Origin: an uncultured Pseudomonadota bacterium
GTDB taxonomy: Bacteria > Pseudomonadota > Gammaproteobacteria > Steroidobacterales > Steroidobacteraceae
Length of the DNA: 64,000 bases
NCBI GenBank assembly: GCA_903879335.1
Contig: CAIRLC010000019.1
Coordinates: 1 to 64,000 of the forward strand
Reading direction: 5' to 3'
In this document: positions 41,872 to 51,318 of the stretch, in pieces
Position numbering within the stretch: position 1 is the stretch's first letter
Layout of the letters: each line of letters opens with the position of its first letter
Notes under the pieces: model-generated
Databases searched by the model: none
Told to the model about the DNA's origin: nothing
The model's input: only the letters and a program-made list of their open reading frames with translations
Translations under genes and position numbers: made by a program

Positions 41872-43947
41872 ATGAAAAACTGGCTGCTCGTCTTAGCAGG
41901 AATCTCGGCTTTCAGCGCCGTGCGGGCTGATTCGGCTCCAGGCACCGCGCTGCCGAAGGCACCCACCGTGAGTGTGTCGTCGCCCAATCAGGTACTCACC
42001 GTCGAAGTCACCGAGTCCGACGGCTTTCCTGTCTATCGAGTGCTTCGCTTTGGCAAACCGGTTATCGGCTATTCCCATCTGGGCTTTGTGCTCAAGGATG
42101 CCGGCAAGCTCGCCTATCAACTGCATGTCGTTGCACCGACCGAGGCGCCACACGGCGTGGACGAAACGTGGGAGCAGCCGTGGGGCGAGCGGCGCTATAT
42201 CCGGAACCATTACTCTGAACAAACCGTTCGACTCACAGAGCCTAAAGGTCTTAGGCGTGAGCTCGAAGTCATCGTCCGGGTTTACGATGACGGAATTGGC
42301 TTCCGATACGCTTTCCCCGACCAACCGCAACTCCATGACGTCGTGATTGCTGACGAATTGACTGAATTCAATATCGTCGATCCGGCCACCGCTTGGTGGA
42401 TGCCATGGGGTGAATCGCATGACACCGAGTTGGTCTACCAACGAACGGCACTCAGCGAGCTGAGCACGTCACACACACCGCTCACCTTAAGAACGAAGGA
42501 CCACGTGCACATTGAGATCCACGAAGCGGCATTGGTGGATTTCGCTGGCTTCTATGTCCAACGTATCGATGAGCAACACTTGCGGGCCCATTTAGTGCCC
42601 GCATCCGAAGGTTGGGCGGCAAGACGTACAGCCCCCTTTAAAACTCCTTGGCGAATGATCGCGATCACGGACAGTGCGGGCGCACTCTATGAATCGAATC
42701 TTGAGCTGAACCTAAATGATCCGAATGTACTGGGCGACGTATCGTGGATTCAGCCAGGGAAATTTCTAGGTATTTGGTGGGAAATGTTCCACGAGGATTG
42801 GACGTGGGCGTCGGGCCCCAAGCATGGTGCAACGACTGAACACGCGAAGCGCTACATTGATTTTGCAGCCAAACACCACTTTCGCGGACTGCTGATTGAA
42901 GGTTGGAATGTCGGCTGGGATAGCGAGTGGGCAGGAGACGGTTCGTCATTTAGCTTCACCGAAGCGTATCCCGACTTTGATCTTCCAGCGATCGCTGCTT
43001 ACGCGCGCGCCAAGGGGGTCCACATCATCGGGCATCACGAAACGGGCGGTGACATATCAAATTATGAAGCGCAAATGGGCTCAGCCTTCGATCTGTACCA
43101 GTCTCTTGGTATTGATGCGGTTAAAACTGGCTATGTCGCCGACGCCGATCAAATCCACCACAAGGCCGTACTCGGCGCCAATCGGACGGAATGGCACGAC
43201 AGCCAATACATGGCCAACCACTACCTCACGGTCGTGAAAGAAGCGGCTAAACGCCACATCATGATCGACTCTCATGAACCGATCAAAGACACGGGCCTGC
43301 GTCGCACGTACCCGAATTGGCTTGCGCGCGAAGGTTCTCGCGGTCAGGAATACAACGCGTTCGGTGTTCCCGTTAATCCACCAGAGCACGAGACCAATCT
43401 AGTCTTCACGCGAATGCTCGGCGGTCCGATGGATTTCACACCAGGCATCTTTGATCTGAAGCATATCCGACCGTGCTGCAGTGTTCCGACAACACTTATG
43501 AAACAGCTTGCGCTGTACGTCGTGCTTTACAGCCCAGTGACAATGGCTGCCGATCGCATCCAAGCCTATGAAGCCCGCCCGGATGCATTCAAATTCATAG
43601 AGGACGTACCGACCGACTGGTCTGAGACGCATGTGATCAATGCTGAAGTGGGCGACTATGTCACGATCGTTCGCAAAGATCGTCACACCGACAATTGGTA
43701 TCTCGGTTCGATCACTGATGAAAATGGACGTTTGCTCCCGATCTCCTTAGGGTTCCTCGAACCAGGCCGCCACTATCGCGCTGAGATCTATCGCGATGGC
43801 GCGAAGGCTCACTGGGATCAAAATCCTTACGACTATGTGATTGAATCCCGGGACGTCACGTCCACCGAGAAATTGGAATTGCGACTGGCGCCCGGTGGCG
43901 GTGAGGCCATCCGTTTTGTCGCCGAACCAATCGCCAAGCAACATTAA
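41872..43947 (+). CDS. GH97 family alpha-glucosidase, inverting SusB-like
   Basis: Signal peptide; HHETGGDISNYE, DAVKTGYVAD, SHEPIKDTGLRRTYPNWLAREGSRGQEYNAF, PPEHETNLVFTRMLGGPMDFTPGIFD; RBS AGGGGGAA. Confidence 0.92.
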   Translation: MKNWLLVLAGISAFSAVRADSAPGTALPKAPTVSVSSPNQVLTVEVTESDGFPVYRVLRFGKPVIGYSHLGFVLKDAGKLAYQLHVVAPTEAPHGVDETWEQPWGERRYIRNHYSEQTVRLTEPKGLRRELEVIVRVYDDGIGFRYAFPDQPQLHDVVIADELTEFNIVDPATAWWMPWGESHDTELVYQRTALSELSTSHTPLTLRTKDHVHIEIHEAALVDFAGFYVQRIDEQHLRAHLVPASEGWAARRTAPFKTPWRMIAITDSAGALYESNLELNLNDPNVLGDVSWIQPGKFLGIWWEMFHEDWTWASGPKHGATTEHAKRYIDFAAKHHFRGLLIEGWNVGWDSEWAGDGSSFSFTEAYPDFDLPAIAAYARAKGVHIIGHHETGGDISNYEAQMGSAFDLYQSLGIDAVKTGYVADADQIHHKAVLGANRTEWHDSQYMANHYLTVVKEAAKRHIMIDSHEPIKDTGLRRTYPNWLAREGSRGQEYNAFGVPVNPPEHETNLVFTRMLGGPMDFTPGIFDLKHIRPCCSVPTTLMKQLALYVVLYSPVTMAADRIQAYEARPDAFKFIEDVPTDWSETHVINAEVGDYVTIVRKDRHTDNWYLGSITDENGRLLPISLGFLEPGRHYRAEIYRDGAKAHWDQNPYDYVIESRDVTSTEKLELRLAPGGGEAIRFVAEPIAKQH

Positions 43948-43960
43948 GGCGATCAACACC

Positions 43961-45412
43961 ATGCTCAACATTCAGCGGACCAAATCGACGTCCTTTCTTG
44001 CGCTCTTGGCTCTACCCGCAACCGCCATGGGTTTTGCGCTATCGGTGCAGATTTCAGCGCTATCTTGGATTCTCACGACCCGATATGGTTTACATATTGA
44101 AGAGATCGGATTGGTTTGGGCAGCAGGACCTATTGCCGGGATTCTCGGACAACTCGTTGTCGGACTCTTCAGCGACGATGTGTGGCTGTGGGGCGGACGA
44201 CGACGCCCGTTCATTTTAATCGGCGGGATACTGACAGCGCTGATGTTACTGGCGCTGCCGAATATCGGTTTGATCAGCCGGGCCTTGGGATTCGAATCTA
44301 TTTTAGGTGTCGCCATTGCAGTCGCACTTGCCTTAGACCTAGCCGTGAACGTGAGCTTTAACCCAACCCGGTCAATCATCACTGATCTGACTGATGACGG
44401 CACTGAACGCACCCGCGGTTACACACTTATGCAGACGGTCTCGGGCAGTTTTGGTGTCTTGGCTTATGGCATCGGCGCAGTCTGGGATAACTACGCGCTC
44501 ATTTATGCGGGCGTGGTACTCGTTCTGATCTTTTCCTGTTTTCCTGCGGCCGTCCTCACAGAACCGCGGGTTTTGCACTCGGCGCAATCTACACAGGCAA
44601 CACCATCCAAGGCCCTCGGCAAGATCTTGTGGATGCTATTACCGTTGTGGGGTTTTTTGACCTACGACTTGATCGCGGTGGGCTGCAAGATGGCCGGCAT
44701 CACTCGTCCGTCCCACTGGCTAGAATTCACGGCCGCGGCCATGACGATCGTCTGTCTCGGGGTAACCTTACTATCTCGCGACCGAGGACCCGCTCACGTG
44801 CGCGAAGATTTGATTGAATTTCGCAAAATTCTCGGTGCTCATGCATTTTCATGGATTGGGGTTCAGGCCATGTTTGTCTACATGATCGCCTTCGTGCAAC
44901 AGCGATTCCCGGCCTTAGATGCAAAGAGCGGCGGTCAAATGCTGTCGACGGCCTTTTTTATCTTATCGGTCGTTGCGGCCCTACTGCCATCGACAGTCCT
45001 GGCACCGATGGCTCGCCGCTTTGGCGCAACTCGCGTTCACGTGGGTTGCCTAATTGTGATGGCTGCTGCCTATGCATTGGCCTATGTGTATGGACACACC
45101 GCGTTTGCAGTCTATGGCGTGATGGCGCTCGCCGGGATCGGCTGGTCTGCAATCGTGAGCCTGCCATTTGCCATCATGTCGCAGCGCGTGGATGAATCCC
45201 ACATTGGTCTCTTCATGGGGATCTTCAACTTATCCGTCGTACTGCCTCAGTTGGTGGCGAGTCTCGGCATCGGCACACTGGTCGCGCTGCTGCCCGATAA
45301 GGGCGGCGTGTTTTTGGTCTCAGCCGTCTCTCTGACCATTTCCGCGGTCTGTTGGCTCTTCGTACGCGCCGACACTGCACACGCTGTGACGGCGACGACG
45401 ATTCGAGACTGA
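43961..45412 (+). CDS. MFS sugar transporter, SLC45/GPH-like
   Basis: AGPIAGILGQLVVGLFSDDVWLWGGRRRPFILIGG; IGLFMGIFNLSVVLPQLVAS. Confidence 0.88.
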   Translation: MLNIQRTKSTSFLALLALPATAMGFALSVQISALSWILTTRYGLHIEEIGLVWAAGPIAGILGQLVVGLFSDDVWLWGGRRRPFILIGGILTALMLLALPNIGLISRALGFESILGVAIAVALALDLAVNVSFNPTRSIITDLTDDGTERTRGYTLMQTVSGSFGVLAYGIGAVWDNYALIYAGVVLVLIFSCFPAAVLTEPRVLHSAQSTQATPSKALGKILWMLLPLWGFLTYDLIAVGCKMAGITRPSHWLEFTAAAMTIVCLGVTLLSRDRGPAHVREDLIEFRKILGAHAFSWIGVQAMFVYMIAFVQQRFPALDAKSGGQMLSTAFFILSVVAALLPSTVLAPMARRFGATRVHVGCLIVMAAAYALAYVYGHTAFAVYGVMALAGIGWSAIVSLPFAIMSQRVDESHIGLFMGIFNLSVVLPQLVASLGIGTLVALLPDKGGVFLVSAVSLTISAVCWLFVRADTAHAVTATTIRD

Positions 45413-45425
45413 GTACGCGCTGCCG

Positions 45426-47015
45426 CTATCCGTTACGCAACCAGGCATAGCCATGCTGCGGTAATTGCAAACGACCCGCGTCGATCAACGCGTTGCCGGC
45501 GATCGGTCGCCAGTCACCGACTGGAGGCGTGATCGCGGTGTTTTCCCCGGTCAGCGCAAAGATGCACAGAACGCGCTCTGGGCCTGCCTGGCGCTCAATG
45601 ATGAGGACTCGCTCGTCCGCATCGATAAAGGATTGAGCGCCCGACCATAAGGCAGCAGACGCCCGGCGCAAATGCAGCAAATGGCGCGTGAGTTGCAACA
45701 GCGAGGACGGATCGGTCTCCTGGCGATCTACCGCCAGTTGCGTGTGCCGCGGATCAATCGGTAACCAAGGTTCCCCAGTCCCGAATCCGGCGTTGTCGGC
45801 TGCCGCGAGCCAAGGCATCGGCGTACGCGCGCCATCTCGGCCTAAGGTCAGCGGCCAATTGGCCAATGCCTCAGGATCCACTAAGCGCTCAAAGGGCACA
45901 TGGGCTTGAGGCAATCCAAGTTCTTCGCCCTGATAAAGACACACAGAACCTTGCATTGATAACAACAAGGCTGCCATCTGCTCGACATAGGCCTTGTGGG
46001 AATTCTCGCCACCCCAACGCGTCGCGACACGGGGTGCGTCATGATTCGAAAACACCCACGTCGGCCAGCCGTCACCGTGCCCGCTCTGCCATTCGTCAAA
46101 CGCTTGTCGAATGAGTGAGGGCGATGGCGGTGAGGAACGCAGGAAAAAGAAGCTATAGGCCGAATGGAGCCGCAGTTCAGAAATATACCTCCCCTCTTCC
46201 GTCCCGAGCACGCCTGGCCCGCCCAACTCACCTAAGGAGTATCGCGCCTCATAACTCTCCAGCAAGGCCCGCAGTTTCTCCAGAAACTGTAAGGTCTCGG
46301 GTCGGTCAACCGTGTAGACATGGTTTTGGAAATCAAAGGGTCGTGAACGCGGTCCGGGTCGTGTCTGGACTGGGTTGTCGCGAAGAAGCGGATCGTGGAC
46401 GAAATGCGATACCGCATCGATACGAAACCCATCGACGCCACGATCCAACCAAAAGCGTCCGGCCTCCAATAAAGCCGCGTGGACCTCTGGGTTTAAGAGA
46501 TTGAGATCGGGTTGCTCAGTTAGAAAATTATGTAAGTAGTACTGACCTCGCCGCGCGTCCCAGGTCCAAGCGCTACCGATAAATACCGATTGCCAATTAT
46601 TCGGTGGGCTCCCGTCAGGTTTGGCATCTGCCCATACGTACCAATCGGACTTCGGACTGTCCCGACTGTTTCGGCTCTCAATAAACCATGGATGCTGATC
46701 CGAGGTATGGGAGTAGACCTGATCAATAATGACTTTCAAACCCAAACGATGGGCCTGCAGCAACAACCGATCAAAATCAGCCAAGGTGCCAAAAATTGGG
46801 TCAATGCCGCAAAAATCGGCGACGTCGTACCCAAAATCCTTCATCGGCGAGGGAAAAAATGGCGAAATCCACACCGCATCGACGCCAAGTGAAGCGACGT
46901 ACTCTAATTTCGCGGTGATGCCGGGCAAGTCGCCGATACCATCGCCATTCGAATCAGCGAAGCTGCGCGGATAAATCTGATAGGTAACCGCGCCTTTCCA
47001 CCACGGCGCACTCAT
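45426..47015 (-). CDS. GH13 alpha-glucosidase/oligo-1,6-glucosidase
   Basis: MSAPWWKGAVTYQIYPRSFADSNGDGIGDLPGI; KVIIDQVYSHTSDQHPWF; GFRIDAVSHFV; FSNHDAPR. Confidence 0.95.
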   Translation of the reverse strand: MSAPWWKGAVTYQIYPRSFADSNGDGIGDLPGITAKLEYVASLGVDAVWISPFFPSPMKDFGYDVADFCGIDPIFGTLADFDRLLLQAHRLGLKVIIDQVYSHTSDQHPWFIESRNSRDSPKSDWYVWADAKPDGSPPNNWQSVFIGSAWTWDARRGQYYLHNFLTEQPDLNLLNPEVHAALLEAGRFWLDRGVDGFRIDAVSHFVHDPLLRDNPVQTRPGPRSRPFDFQNHVYTVDRPETLQFLEKLRALLESYEARYSLGELGGPGVLGTEEGRYISELRLHSAYSFFFLRSSPPSPSLIRQAFDEWQSGHGDGWPTWVFSNHDAPRVATRWGGENSHKAYVEQMAALLLSMQGSVCLYQGEELGLPQAHVPFERLVDPEALANWPLTLGRDGARTPMPWLAAADNAGFGTGEPWLPIDPRHTQLAVDRQETDPSSLLQLTRHLLHLRRASAALWSGAQSFIDADERVLIIERQAGPERVLCIFALTGENTAITPPVGDWRPIAGNALIDAGRLQLPQHGYAWLRNG

Positions 47016-48391
47016 GAATGGAGCGGTCTCCATGCCAATGTGGCTGCGAGCACAAAGGCTCCTGCAGCGATCGCCATAGCACCTACGGGATCGCCGGGAA
47101 AAAGTCGGTGCACCACGGATCCCATGACCACAGACACCACGATCTGTGGCAAGACGATGAAGAAATTGAAAATTCCCATATACGTGCCCAGCTTGCGATA
47201 GGGGATGGCACCACACAGCATCGCGTAGGGCATCGCCAGGATGGAGGCCCATGCCATACCAATCCCAACCATGGACAAGTACAGGATCGTGGGGTCCGAC
47301 GACACGAGCATTGCCGTGAATCCAATAGCGCCTGCAATGAGATTCAGTGCATGCAGTCGCTCCCGACCGATACGCTCAGCCAAGGTCGGCAGTAAAAACG
47401 CATGGACTGTGGCTACGACGTTATAGAGCGCAAATAGCACGCCCACATGATCGGCGGCTGCGTTATAGGCAGGACTCCCGGCTAAGGTCGCACCGAAGTG
47501 ATGCCATGCAACGGCCGGCGTGCCATAAATCCACAACAAGAAGAATCCGAACCAAGAGAAAAATTGAACCAGCGCAAGACGCCGCATCGGCCGTGGCATT
47601 CCGGTCAGATCGGACCACAATTCCCGCACAGCCGTAAAACGCGGCTGTGAACCATCAGCCAGTCCGACATTATCGGCGGGCGGTAATACGGTATCCGGAC
47701 GGGTCCGGCTTGCCGCCTCAAATTCCGCCAGCTGCGCGGGTGAATACTCTTGGGTCGTACAAATCGTATAGAGCACGGCCAACAAAAGCGCAGCGGCACC
47801 GATATAGAACGATAACCGGACGGTCAAAGGCAAATGACCCGGCGCAGCGATATCCGATAGGCCAAACACATGCGACAACAGCCACGGAGCCGCCGATGAG
47901 ATCGATGCGCCGATGCCAATAAAGATCGTCTGGATGGCATAGCCACGTGTCCGCTGTTCGTCCGGCAACATATCGCCGACGAAGGCGCGAAACGGCTCCA
48001 TGGTAATGTTCAGTGCCAAGTCGAGAAGCCAGAAAGAGGGAACAGCCACCCAAAGCAGGCTCGAGTTCGGCAATAGCACCAAAGCGATCGTCGACAGAAC
48101 CGCACCCAACAAAAAGAACGGCCGACGGCGACCGAGGCGTCCCCACGTTCGATCCGACAGGTAGCCAATAATCGGTTGGACCAGTAATCCGGTCACCGGC
48201 CCCGCGATCCACAGAATGGGCAGGCTATCGATCGATGCGCCCAATATTTGAAAGATCCGACTGACATTCGCAGTCTGCAAACCAAAGGCAATTTGGATAC
48301 CCAAAAAGCCAAATGAAAGATTTGCAATGGCGCCAATCGGTAGCCGCGGCTTGCTCAACGGTTGCGGCACATGTTCTGCGATTACGGTCAT
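47012..48391 (-). CDS. MFS sugar transporter, SLC45-like
   Basis: LPILWIAGPVTGLLVQPIIGYLSDRTWGRLGRRRPFFLLGA; ATGA overlap with the GH13 gene. Confidence 0.9.
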   Translation of the reverse strand: MTVIAEHVPQPLSKPRLPIGAIANLSFGFLGIQIAFGLQTANVSRIFQILGASIDSLPILWIAGPVTGLLVQPIIGYLSDRTWGRLGRRRPFFLLGAVLSTIALVLLPNSSLLWVAVPSFWLLDLALNITMEPFRAFVGDMLPDEQRTRGYAIQTIFIGIGASISSAAPWLLSHVFGLSDIAAPGHLPLTVRLSFYIGAAALLLAVLYTICTTQEYSPAQLAEFEAASRTRPDTVLPPADNVGLADGSQPRFTAVRELWSDLTGMPRPMRRLALVQFFSWFGFFLLWIYGTPAVAWHHFGATLAGSPAYNAAADHVGVLFALYNVVATVHAFLLPTLAERIGRERLHALNLIAGAIGFTAMLVSSDPTILYLSMVGIGMAWASILAMPYAMLCGAIPYRKLGTYMGIFNFFIVLPQIVVSVVMGSVVHRLFPGDPVGAMAIAAGAFVLAATLAWRPLHS

Positions 48392-48534
48392 AGTCTGGAC
48401 TCCGGCGGTCCGGCGACCACCCTCGACGCGCGAGTATGCTAGGGCTTTAATCTAAAGACCATCCCATCGAACTATTGACCGGCGGGCGGCTGTCGCTTTT
48501 ACTGCATAGAACTTCTCGATAACGACTAAATTCC

Positions 48535-50388
48535 ATGCTGCAACTTCGCTCCATTCTGACCGCCACAACGCTGATCATCGCAACACAAATTCAGGCGACG
48601 ACCATTGATCGTGTCGATCCGCCATCGTGGTGGGTTGGCTTTGAGGCACCAACGGTTGAGCTCTTGGTGCATGGACAAGGCATTGGTCTGTCCCATCCCG
48701 CATTGAGCTACCCGGGCGTAACCATTACTGATTCTCACTCGCTGCCGAATTCAAACTACTTGTCCGTCACGTTGTCGATTTCAAAAGCCGCCCAACCCGG
48801 CGTGCTGCCAATCGACTTTTCCTTGAACGGTCATATTGTCAATCACGTCGATTATTCGCTTGAAGCGCGACGCGCCGACCGCCGCTCACAACGTGGCTTT
48901 GACGCCCACGATGTCGTCTACCTCATCATGCCCGATCGCTTTGCCAATGGCTCCCGTGACAATGACGCAGCAGAAGGCACGCGCGACCACACTGATCGCA
49001 ACGATCCAGACGCTCGTCATGGCGGCGACTTACAAGGGCTCATCAACCACCTCGACTACTTCGATGACATGGGCTACACGCAACTCTGGCTCACCCCTGT
49101 GCTCGAAAACAATATGCCGGGCTACAGCTATCACGGCTATTCAATCACCGACCATTACAAGGTGGATCCACGATTCGGATCTAATGAAGATTATCGGGCT
49201 CTAGCCGATGCAGCCCGATTGCGCGGTATCGGGCTCATTGAAGACGTGGTGCTGAATCACATCGGACTCGACCATTGGTGGATGAAGGATCTTCCGGATC
49301 AGGATTGGCTCTCGAATCGTGGCGAATATGCGCCGACCAATCATCTGCACAAAAGCCAAATCGATATTCATGCGGCGCCCTCGGACCGACAACGATTCAT
49401 TGATGGCTGGTTTGATCGTTCAATGCCGGATCTCCATCCTGCATCGCCGTCGCTCGGCAACTACCTCGTCCAAAATGCAATCTGGTGGATTGAATACGCC
49501 GGCTTGAGCGGGCTGCGCATTGACACTTATCCGTACACGGACAAGCGTTACACCGCTGATTATTGCCGTCGCGTGCTGGTGGAATATCCGCAACTGAATA
49601 TCGTTGGCGAAGAAGCGCCAGGTCGATCCGATCCCGTCATCATTTCCTATTGGCAGGCTGGCCGAGTCAACCGCGATGGATACGAATCCACACTACCGAC
49701 GCTCATGGATTTCCCGTTACGGGATGCCCTGATATCGGCTCTGAACAGCCGCACGTGGAGCGATGGTGGATTAAGGGAGATCTATGAGGTACTTGCCGAC
49801 GATGTGATCTATGCAGACCCATCACGCTTACTATTTTTCGGCGACAACCATGACTCCGATCGATTGTTCAAGCTACTGAATCACAATGATGCTTCGTACC
49901 GCATGGCGATGGCCTTCGTGGCAACTGTTCGAGGCATTCCACAGGTCACTTGGGGTAGCGAATTTGAGTGGTCGAATGAAAGGCCTGGTGACGGTGTGAA
50001 GCGACTGGATTTCCCGGGTGGATTTGCGGGTGATACGGCCAGCGCTTTTACGGGCGCTGGACTCGACGCAAAGTCTTGGGAAACCATGAATTATCTGCGC
50101 ACGTTGTTTCGCTGGCGGCGACAGTCTAAGGTCGTCCAAGAGGGCGCCTTTCGACACTATGCTCCTGAAAATGATGTGTACGTCTATTTTAGGACCTTGG
50201 GCACGCAGCACGTGATGGTCGTGATGAATAACAACAACAGCATTCAGACCTTGTCTTTAGACCGATTCAGGGAAACCATTGGGGACGCCAAAAGCGCCGT
50301 TGATCCGATCACCAAGGACGTGGTTGCATTGGGCGAGACACTCAAACTCGATCCTAAATCGGCGCTGATTTTGGAGATCACCCCGTGA
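48535..50388 (+). CDS. Secreted GH13 cyclomaltodextrinase/neopullulanase with N-terminal Ig-like domain
   Basis: Signal peptide; DRVDPPSWWVGFEAPTVELLVHGQGI; DVVYLIMPDRFANG; GLIEDVVLNHIG; GLRIDTYPY; FGDNHDSDR. Confidence 0.95.
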   Translation: MLQLRSILTATTLIIATQIQATTIDRVDPPSWWVGFEAPTVELLVHGQGIGLSHPALSYPGVTITDSHSLPNSNYLSVTLSISKAAQPGVLPIDFSLNGHIVNHVDYSLEARRADRRSQRGFDAHDVVYLIMPDRFANGSRDNDAAEGTRDHTDRNDPDARHGGDLQGLINHLDYFDDMGYTQLWLTPVLENNMPGYSYHGYSITDHYKVDPRFGSNEDYRALADAARLRGIGLIEDVVLNHIGLDHWWMKDLPDQDWLSNRGEYAPTNHLHKSQIDIHAAPSDRQRFIDGWFDRSMPDLHPASPSLGNYLVQNAIWWIEYAGLSGLRIDTYPYTDKRYTADYCRRVLVEYPQLNIVGEEAPGRSDPVIISYWQAGRVNRDGYESTLPTLMDFPLRDALISALNSRTWSDGGLREIYEVLADDVIYADPSRLLFFGDNHDSDRLFKLLNHNDASYRMAMAFVATVRGIPQVTWGSEFEWSNERPGDGVKRLDFPGGFAGDTASAFTGAGLDAKSWETMNYLRTLFRWRRQSKVVQEGAFRHYAPENDVYVYFRTLGTQHVMVVMNNNNSIQTLSLDRFRETIGDAKSAVDPITKDVVALGETLKLDPKSALILEITP

Positions 50389-51314
50389 TGAATACCGTAG
50401 TCCGGCTGGTGGCACTGATGGTGACGTTGACCGTACAGGCCGGTGCCGCTGAGCGCGTCGCGCAGTCACACGAGACGCAATGGGGACGCTACGACAAATA
50501 CCCAAATTTCGGCGGACAAGTCATCCATGCGAGGGAGATTATCGTCTTTGTGCCGGCTGGCCCAAAGCCCGTGGCGGGCTATGCCGCTATTTATATGCAC
50601 GATGGACGCAACGTCTTTGATCCCGCCACCTCAACGGGCCACGAACCTTGGGCGGCGGACCGCGCGGTGAATGAGGGGCGCTATCCAGCGATCGTCGTTG
50701 CTATCGACAATACGACGCTTCGTTGGTCTGAATATATGCCGCAGTCCGTCTTTGCAGCGCTACCGTCCACGGTGGTAGCGGCAGCTCAAGGTAAAGAGCC
50801 GCCTCCTCAATCGGATGCCTACGTCGATTTCATCGCCGATGAACTGAAGCCGTGGATCGATGCGCATTATCCTACGCGTCGGGATCCGGCGCATACATTC
50901 ATCATGGGCTCGTCGATGGGCGGGCTGATTTCAATTTATGCGATGGAGCGCCGGCCTGAAATTTTTGGTCGTGCCGCCGGACTGTCCACCCACTGGACCG
51001 CGACGACAAATTTCGCCCTCTATGGCTCAGGTCCTGAAAGCGCCGATGCAGAATTAACGGTCATCGCGAATACCACGGTCGATACATTGGCCGATCATCT
51101 GCCGGATGCAGACTCGCATCGCCTGTGGGTTGATTATGGCGATCGCACGCTTGATCAGTTCTATCGCACGTACGCCAAGCGATTCGAGCAACGTGCCATC
51201 AATCAAGGCTGGGGGAAATCCTTAGCCGTGCGCGCGATTCCAGACGCCGCACATGATGAAACATCCTGGCGTCAGCGCTTACCCGAGATTTTAGCGTTCC
51301 TATTCAGCCCTTGA
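50385..51314 (+). CDS. Alpha/beta-hydrolase, esterase (Fes/YbbA/IroE-like)
   Basis: AAIYMHDGRNVFDPATS; FIMGSSMGGLISIYAMERRPEIFG nucleophile elbow; ATGA overlap with the upstream GH13. Confidence 0.88.
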   Translation: MMNTVVRLVALMVTLTVQAGAAERVAQSHETQWGRYDKYPNFGGQVIHAREIIVFVPAGPKPVAGYAAIYMHDGRNVFDPATSTGHEPWAADRAVNEGRYPAIVVAIDNTTLRWSEYMPQSVFAALPSTVVAAAQGKEPPPQSDAYVDFIADELKPWIDAHYPTRRDPAHTFIMGSSMGGLISIYAMERRPEIFGRAAGLSTHWTATTNFALYGSGPESADAELTVIANTTVDTLADHLPDADSHRLWVDYGDRTLDQFYRTYAKRFEQRAINQGWGKSLAVRAIPDAAHDETSWRQRLPEILAFLFSP

Positions 51315-51318
51315 GGCG

